From a virus: a DNA stretch of 64,000 bases. The position numbers were made by a program, and so were the translations under genes. Numbering within the stretch: the stretch's first letter is position 1; every line of letters begins with the position of its first letter. The DNA lies in the IMG/VR virus record IMGVR_UViG_3300032093_000060, positions 25,793 to 89,792 of that record; one strand, 5' to 3'. The notes beneath the pieces are model-generated. The model was given only the letters and a program-made list of their open reading frames with translations, was not told the DNA's origin and did not search any database. Shown piece after piece: positions 60,666 through 64,000 of the stretch.

Positions 60666-60857
60666 ATGCTAACAAAATTAATTTTTGCACTATACCTGTT
60701 AACAGGCACAGTGACCCCTCAAGATGAACATGAGGGGAGAGAAACATATACAATCTTCTTAGAAGATGGTACATGTATAGAACATGCCTATGCAGGCGAA
60801 GTTCTAGAATGGATTGAGACAGGCTCATTCCATTATAACGAAGACTTAGAGGATTAA
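60666..60857 (+). CDS. Small early protein with signal- or membrane-like N-terminus (63 aa)
   Basis: Residues 1-16 (Met-Leu-Thr-Lys-Leu-Ile-Phe-Ala-Leu-Tyr-Leu-Leu) are a hydrophobic helix with one basic residue, compatible with a signal peptide or short membrane anchor; the rest is acidic (13 Asp/Glu in 45). The gene lies between its own box and the overlapping-hairpin terminator. Unknown family; might be exported or membrane-attached. Confidence 0.65.
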   Translation: MLTKLIFALYLLTGTVTPQDEHEGRETYTIFLEDGTCIEHAYAGEVLEWIETGSFHYNEDLED

Positions 60858-60865
60858 CATCCTCT

Positions 60866-60902
60866 AACTCTTCTGAAGAGTTATTCTAACTCTTCTTTTT
60901 TT
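60866..60902 (+). terminator. Terminator with overlapping alternative hairpin
   Basis: GAAGAGTTA / TAACTCTTC (nine pairs, loop TTC) followed by T7 forms a strong terminator at 60875-60902. The same GAAGAGTT strand can instead pair with the upstream AACTCTT at 60866-60872, which would dissolve the terminator. This arrangement resembles attenuation, but the overlap may also be a byproduct of duplication. Confidence 0.72.
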
Positions 60903-60912
60903 CCCTTTTATT

Positions 60913-60928
60913 CTAGCCCTTAACATAA
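60913..60928 (+). promoter_or_regulatory. CTAGCCC box, copy 4
   Basis: CTAGCCCTTAACATAA followed by the inverted repeat AATTGAT-AA-ATCAATT (60928-60943), 14 bases before the ATG at 60958. Confidence 0.72.
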
Positions 60929-60957
60929 ATTGATAAATCAATTAAATTTTATAAATT

Positions 60958-61473
60958 ATGGCTTTACAAGCAAAATTTCTAAAAGTTGGCAAAGGTGGAA
61001 CCTTAGCCATCTATGAAGTGCGTGGCACTTCAACTGAGTTAGCATCTTACGTTGCTAACAACTTTAAAAACAGCGAACCTGTTTTCAAATCTACTCCGGA
61101 TGGCAAGCTCATCCTGAGTAATGGAAATAAAGTTCCACTTTATTTCACTTCTTACCCGTTACCGGGCAAGAATATGTGGCACCCTTTGTATCAAGTACAA
61201 ATGGGTGACAATGCAGGTTCTTGGACTTTAGACAAGTCAGAACTGCAATTTGATGCTCTTGTTGCCAAGAGCCTCGGTGCTGACTTAGGTCAGGCAATTG
61301 CAGCCGAGTCTGCAAAAAGGTATGCTGATAGCACACCTGTGTCATCATCTGCATCAAGCTTGCTTGATGAAGAAGATGATAGTGAAGAGGACTTCACTGC
61401 AGATGCTTCTGAAGAAGCAAATTTGGAAACTGTTGAAACAACAGCTCCCAAAACAGCTAAGACTAACAAGTAG
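60958..61473 (+). CDS. Early protein with acidic C-terminal tail (171 aa)
   Basis: A compact beta-rich N-terminal domain (residues 1-110: Lys-Phe-Leu-Lys-Val-Gly-Lys-Gly-Gly, Leu-Ile-Leu-Ser-Asn-Gly, Tyr-Phe-Thr-Ser-Tyr-Pro-Leu) is followed by an Ala/Ser helix and a flexible tail of 20 Asp/Glu residues among Ser/Thr between about 125 and 160. This architecture of a small OB-like domain with an acidic tail is seen in phage single-stranded DNA-binding proteins such as T7 gp2.5, and I consider that the most likely guess, though I cannot identify the fold. It has its own box and terminator. Confidence 0.62.
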   Translation: MALQAKFLKVGKGGTLAIYEVRGTSTELASYVANNFKNSEPVFKSTPDGKLILSNGNKVPLYFTSYPLPGKNMWHPLYQVQMGDNAGSWTLDKSELQFDALVAKSLGADLGQAIAAESAKRYADSTPVSSSASSLLDEEDDSEEDFTADASEEANLETVETTAPKTAKTNK

Positions 61474-61488
61474 CCTTAGCAAAATAAT

Positions 61489-61525
61489 AAGAGTAGCCAC
61501 TAACGTGGTTACTCTTTTATTTTTT
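61489..61525 (+). terminator. Intrinsic terminator after the 171-residue gene
   Basis: Twelve-position stem AAGAGTAGCCAC / GTGGTTACTCTT with one G-T wobble, TAAC loop, followed by TTATTTTTT. Confidence 0.92.
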
Positions 61526-61552
61526 CAAACCTGAAACATAACCCTCTTTCTT

Positions 61553-61568
61553 CTAGCCCGTAACATAG
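61553..61568 (+). promoter_or_regulatory. CTAGCCC box, copy 5 (no gene follows directly)
   Basis: CTAGCCCGTAACATAG with a hairpin GCACTC-TTTATA-GAGTGC (61578-61595) after it. The next possible start codon with a sizeable frame is at 61958, so this box should drive a long leader or a non-coding RNA. Confidence 0.7.
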
Positions 61569-61957
61569 TTTGCTATTGCACTCTTTATAGAGTGCTAATA
61601 CAAGAAACATACAAGTAATATGTAGTTATTTTAAACATTGTGTTTTAAATTTTACAGTTAATAGGCTCAAAGTATAGGGAAATATACTTGCTACTTGCAT
61701 GTATCAGGTTTCAGGTTTCTAACTTTTTGATTAAAATCTTTTGTCTCCACCGTGTGTAGCAAGTAGACTTTAGTATTGATAATCAGATAGTTACAAAATG
61801 CGGAAATAAGTATGTATATATCTGTATGTTATGTATATTGTTACTACTTACTACTTTATACCTTCTACTTATCTTGTATTATTGTATTATAATACTTTAG
61901 TATTATATAGATTTTATATAGCTAAACCTAATTGTGTAACCAACTAAACACATATAT
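61569..61957 (+). ncRNA. Candidate structured RNA region A (389 bases, no gene)
   Basis: No convincing coding frame is present. Visible helices: GCACTC/GAGTGC (61578-61595); a bulged TTTAAACA stem near 61631-61649; AAGTATA/TATACTT (61670-61689); a long-range 10-pair helix TACTTGCTAC (61685-61694) with GTAGCAAGTA (61756-61765) that competes with it; and ATAATACT/AGTATTAT (61889-61906). The TACTTGC heptamer is tandemly repeated. The region begins with box 5 and ends at the start of the next gene, so it is at least a long structured leader. Confidence 0.45.
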
Positions 61958-62146
61958 ATGAATTCTGTTAATAGAATTACCATTACAGAAGATTATGCTT
62001 TACAGCTTAATACTTCTATTGAAGCTCTTATACTAGAGCAAGAGAAACAAGGCTTCCGGGAAGTTAATAGATACACACATCCTGCGGTAGGATTAGTAGT
62101 TGTTCTAACTGATGCACCTGTACCTGATTATTCTCTTGCACCATGA
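61958..62146 (+). CDS. Small protein with ssrA-like C-terminus (62 aa)
   Basis: An acidic N-terminal part (Ile-Thr-Ile-Thr-Glu-Asp-Tyr-Ala-Leu-Gln-Leu) leads to a hydrophobic beta segment (Val-Gly-Leu-Val-Val-Val-Leu). The protein ends Asp-Tyr-Ser-Leu-Ala-Pro, the same last-six pattern Asp-Tyr-x-Leu-Ala-Pro as the 104-residue protein encoded at 60262. Its stop overlaps the next ATG by four bases (ATGA). No domain is recognised. Confidence 0.68.
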   Translation: MNSVNRITITEDYALQLNTSIEALILEQEKQGFREVNRYTHPAVGLVVVLTDAPVPDYSLAP

Positions 62147-62388
62147 GTAATAGAGATTCATTCCTTATAGGCTTTATACTTGGAGCTGTTTCTTTCTGCG
62201 TACTTATACATATAGTATTACATGTTATTGTAAAGAAAGAAACTCCCGGGAAAGCCTCTCAGCACATCAAGACTGAATACTTTCTTGAAGTGTCTGAAGA
62301 CAGCATTAAAGTTGAATCTTTACATGGTAATGTTTATCAAGGTACATATAGTGACCTTGATAGCATTATCTGTAAGGATAATCTTTAA
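62143..62388 (+). CDS. Small single-pass membrane protein (81 aa)
   Basis: Residues 7-30 form one hydrophobic helix (Phe-Leu-Ile-Gly-Phe-Ile-Leu-Gly-Ala-Val, then Ile-Val-Leu-His-Val-Ile-Val); the C-terminal 45 residues are polar and beta-like. Translationally coupled to the gene before. Possibly a membrane-located early protein such as a superinfection or host-membrane factor; unproven. Confidence 0.66.
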   Translation: MSNRDSFLIGFILGAVSFCVLIHIVLHVIVKKETPGKASQHIKTEYFLEVSEDSIKVESLHGNVYQGTYSDLDSIICKDNL

Positions 62389-62394
62389 TTATTA

Positions 62395-62950
62395 GTACAT
62401 CAACTGTAAATAACCGAGGGGGAGTTTTTAACCTTTGCACTCTATGCGGTTTACATACAAGTAGCAATACTTGAGGGGGTTGTTGATGTCAAGCAAAGTT
62501 CATTACTGTTAGTAAACAGTGACAAACCTGTGGGGCTACTATTGGGTTCTATATTTCTCCTGCAAAGAGAGTATAGTACTGACATATCATTTGCAGTGAT
62601 ATGAATCCAAAGTTAGTGCAGACTTAAAAATCAGGTATTTTACACATAGTATTGATAAAGCTATGTGAGTTTAATTTAAACTATCATTATCATGAGAACT
62701 TATTAGTCTCATGTTATATGATTATCTATTCTCCTTCACAAGATTCCACTTGGGAGAATACAGCTGACTGAAGTGGAATTCAGTTTACTTACAAGAATAA
62801 GGATTCAGCGATCCTTCTCTATGGCCTAGGAAACCATATGTGTCTTGTACAGTTGTTTAAATATTGAGCACAATCAATATTATTATTATTACTAACAATC
62901 AAGTCCTGTGTACCTAGCACAGGCAAGTCCTCAAACTAAAAAAATTAAGT
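62395..62950 (+). ncRNA. Candidate large ornate structured RNA, region B (about 550 bases)
   Basis: No coding frame is convincing. At least nine perfect helices of 6-9 pairs follow each other: 62505-62520, TACTAT/ATAGTA 62537-62578, 62583-62603, 62643-62667, 62668-62682, 62691-62713 (extended by ATCAT/ATGAT), 62799-62816, 62860-62881 and 62905-62923. At 62728-62779, ATTCTCC pairs with GGAGAAT while ATTCCACTT in its loop pairs with the downstream AAGTGGAAT (nine pairs), an H-type pseudoknot. Size and style recall ornate phage RNAs such as GOLLD and ROOL, but I cannot show homology. The strand is inferred from flanking genes. Confidence 0.55.
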
Positions 62951-62951
62951 T

Positions 62952-63086
62952 ATGATTGTTAAAACTATGATTGAATTGTTCCAAGGTAATTTAACCAAGG
63001 TACAATATGTTAAGTATTCTAATGGTAAAACTATTAAAAGAATACTTGGTAAAGATAATGTTCCTGAATTCATCATTAATCTGTAA
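62952..63086 (+). CDS. Tiny protein between structured RNAs (44 aa)
   Basis: ATG at 62952 opens a 44-codon frame ending TAA at 63086. It encodes a basic peptide starting Met-Ile-Val-Lys-Thr-Met-Ile-Glu-Leu-Phe with a Lys-Tyr-Ser-Asn-Gly-Lys-Thr-Ile-Lys-Arg segment. AAATTAAGTT precedes the start, and the next gene begins four bases after its stop, an operon-like spacing. Function unknown. Confidence 0.55.
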   Translation: MIVKTMIELFQGNLTKVQYVKYSNGKTIKRILGKDNVPEFIINL

Positions 63087-63090
63087 GACT

Positions 63091-63243
63091 ATGAAGAATT
63101 ATATGCCATATATCTTTGTTGTTCTTTTGTTAGGAACATTTTCCGGGTTACTTATGTCTATGGGAAGCAACATACTTGCTTCTGTAGGTATGATGTCATT
63201 ATTCTGGGCAGCTATGCTTGCTCCCGTATTGGTTAGCAAGTAA
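63091..63243 (+). CDS. Small hydrophobic membrane protein (50 aa)
   Basis: I use the ATG at 63091; the earlier in-frame ATG at 63007 would overlap the 44-residue gene heavily. The product has two short hydrophobic helices with a Gly/Ser turn (Leu-Gly-Thr-Phe-Ser-Gly, Ser-Met-Gly-Ser-Asn) and a single terminal Lys, compatible with a helical hairpin in the membrane. A structured RNA stretch follows its stop. Confidence 0.6.
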   Translation: MKNYMPYIFVVLLLGTFSGLLMSMGSNILASVGMMSLFWAAMLAPVLVSK

Positions 63244-63480
63244 CCATACTATCCTGAGTAGGATATAAAACTGCTCACTGCCTATTGTATTATTAAAGAC
63301 ATGAAAGAGTCAACTGTAAAAATCAGTTATAATACAATAAGAAATGGTGAAGCAAAACAGTTAAACAGAAACCATTAATAGCAGTTATTTACTCTCATCC
63401 AAGCAGGATAACATACTACCATTGAGCTTATGATGCTCCGTGATGGATGTATGTCAAGGGTTGCAACCTTGTGAGAGTAC
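63244..63480 (+). ncRNA. Candidate structured RNA region C with three-way junction
   Basis: Helices: ATCCT/AGGAT (63251-63264); the 11-pair TATTGTATTAT (63283-63293) with ATAATACAATA (63329-63339) enclosing AACTG/CAGTT; AATGGT/ACCATT (63343-63376); and an outer ACTCTCA/TGAGAGT (63391-63478) closing a junction of ACATAC/GTATGT plus CCAT/ATGG plus GAGC/GCTC (63411-63454) and CAAGG/CCTTG (63455-63471). No frame runs through it. It is contiguous with the tRNA-like element that follows. Confidence 0.52.
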
Positions 63481-63483
63481 CAA

Positions 63484-63599
63484 TAATCAGATAGAGAAGA
63501 AAGTTCTCACTCAGCAGTATAACTGACTAGTATACACTTATGTCTAGTCAACATAAGAAAAACTGAGAGGTCAGCAGGTGAAAGTCCTGCTTCTGATTA
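63484..63599 (+). ncRNA. tRNA-like structure with pseudoknotted insertion (116 bases)
   Basis: The arms come in tRNA order: an eight-pair outer stem (TAATCAGA 63484-63491 with TCTGATTA 63592-63599), two bases, a D-arm-like GAGAA/TTCTC hairpin (63494-63508), one base, a five-pair CTCAG/CTGAG stem (63510-63514 with 63563-63567), six bases, and GCAGG/CCTGC with a seven-base loop (63574-63590) in the T-arm place. One extra base precedes the outer 3' strand. The anticodon loop is replaced by 48 bases with CAGT/ACTG and a possible pseudoknot of GACTAG/CTAGTC and CTTATG/CATAAG. T-loop TTC, D-loop GG and CCA are missing, so it is not a normal tRNA. Confidence 0.5.
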
Positions 63600-63636
63600 A
63601 GATACAATAGAAAGGCAGTGATATTCTGCGTATACC

Positions 63637-63666
63637 TGAGCATGTAGACAAAAGGCTCATTTTTTT
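63637..63666 (+). terminator. Intrinsic terminator after the structured RNA cluster
   Basis: TGAGC (63637-63641) pairs with GCTCA (63655-63659) and is followed by seven T. This orients the RNA cluster on the plus strand and gives its 3' end before the next gene. Confidence 0.75.
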
Positions 63667-63699
63667 AAACTTAATTAATCACTTATAAATAAACTTAAA

Positions 63700-64000
63700 A
63701 TGAAAATTCATTTAAACTCAAGACAAGGTCTCTATGAAGTAGAGACATATGGTAGAGATACAATTACATTATCTACCAAACATAATGTGTTTCAAGTACC
63801 AGTATCTGATTTTAAATCATTTGCCGGTGGTAATTGGAACTTTAATGTACCCAAAGAAAAAATGGATACATTTTTATCAGTTGTTCAACCTGATAAATAT
63901 AAAATACAAGTTGAACAAGAGAATCAAATACTAACTCTAGCTGTTAGATTAGGTATGATTCAAGATGCAGTTAAAGCACAACAATCAGTTGTTGTAGAAG
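63700..64000 (+). CDS. 5' part of an unknown early protein, runs off the right edge (at least 100 aa)
   Basis: ATG at 63700 after an AT-rich leader (AATAAACTTAAA), open for 100 codons to the window edge. The N-terminus is beta-rich (Lys-Ile-His-Leu-Asn-Ser-Arg-Gln-Gly-Leu-Tyr-Glu-Val-Glu-Thr-Tyr-Gly); from residue 55 it is more helical and Gln/Val-rich. The start fits the spacing after the terminator at 63637-63666. No domain can be identified in the visible portion. Confidence 0.68.
   Translation, partial: MKIHLNSRQGLYEVETYGRDTITLSTKHNVFQVPVSDFKSFAGGNWNFNVPKEKMDTFLSVVQPDKYKIQVEQENQILTLAVRLGMIQDAVKAQQSVVVE

Noticed and set aside
63007-63243. A longer 78-residue version of the small membrane protein
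   Set aside because: Its first 28 codons lie inside the 44-residue gene in another frame; the 63091 ATG follows that gene's stop by four bases and is better.
62400-63670. A group I or group II intron
   Set aside because: I could not find group I core elements or a group II domain V motif, and there is no split gene around it. A covariance-model search would settle it.
1-64000. Stop codon reassignment, as in some crAss-like phages
   Set aside because: TAG, TGA and TAA each end confident genes (for example at 937, 50608 and 50453) and long genes are uninterrupted under the standard code.
1-64000. CRISPR arrays, insertion sequences or canonical tRNA genes
   Set aside because: No spaced direct repeats, transposase-like frames or T-loop/anticodon patterns were seen; the only tandem repeats are coding.

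Overview
The window looks like most of the late half, plus the start of the early half, of a large AT-rich tailed phage (or prophage/viral contig) infecting a Bacteroidota host. The gene order (PD-(D/E)XK nuclease, zinc ribbon, IHF/HU-like and HTH proteins, small gene, TerL, portal, acidic scaffold-like protein, major capsid, ring/neck-type proteins, huge tail and cargo proteins, amidase/holin lysis block) and remembered family resemblance of TerL, portal, capsid and the giant proteins point to a crAss-like phage (Crassvirales) or a close relative. This rests on recalled family patterns, not on a search. The standard code fits: TAA, TAG and TGA all end real genes.

Layout. From 1 to 59601 every gene is on the minus strand. 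From the right: a metallophosphoesterase; a unit with a small zincin, GroES-like, DUF3310-like and small membrane proteins; a fibre-lysis unit (collagen/CBM/YadA-type fibre, small tail proteins, holin, amidase); the packaging and head unit (DNA-binding proteins, nuclease, TerL, portal, scaffold, capsid); a unit of very basic small proteins, a ring-type protein and a Dps-like protein; a fibre/adhesin unit rich in cysteines; and a tail/cargo unit of giant genes (1848, 2383, 1275, 867, 1097 residues and one running off the left edge). Six intrinsic terminators on the minus strand separate these units, and an AT-rich motif (TATAATATACAAA, read on the plus strand) recurs just upstream of several unit or gene starts.

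At 59602-59917 the transcription direction switches around a GC-rich, hairpin-filled stretch. Everything to the right is on the plus strand: tiny early-type genes, each in a repeated module of terminator, CTAGCCCNNAACATAA box, AT-rich inverted repeat and ATG. From 61.5 to 63.7 kb, coding sequence becomes sparse: three gene-free stretches of about 390-560 bases are packed with perfect helices, including two possible H-type pseudoknots and one 116-base element with tRNA-like topology, ending in an intrinsic terminator. These look like large structured non-coding RNAs and are the best candidates for something undescribed.

Other points of interest are a Dps-like protein with the four main ferroxidase ligands at exact Dps spacing inside the structural operon, a 2383-residue protein with two HExxH sites and a nucleotidyltransferase-like motif, an x-G-G sequence motif repeated across many presumed virion proteins, and two early proteins whose C-termini resemble ssrA degradation tags.
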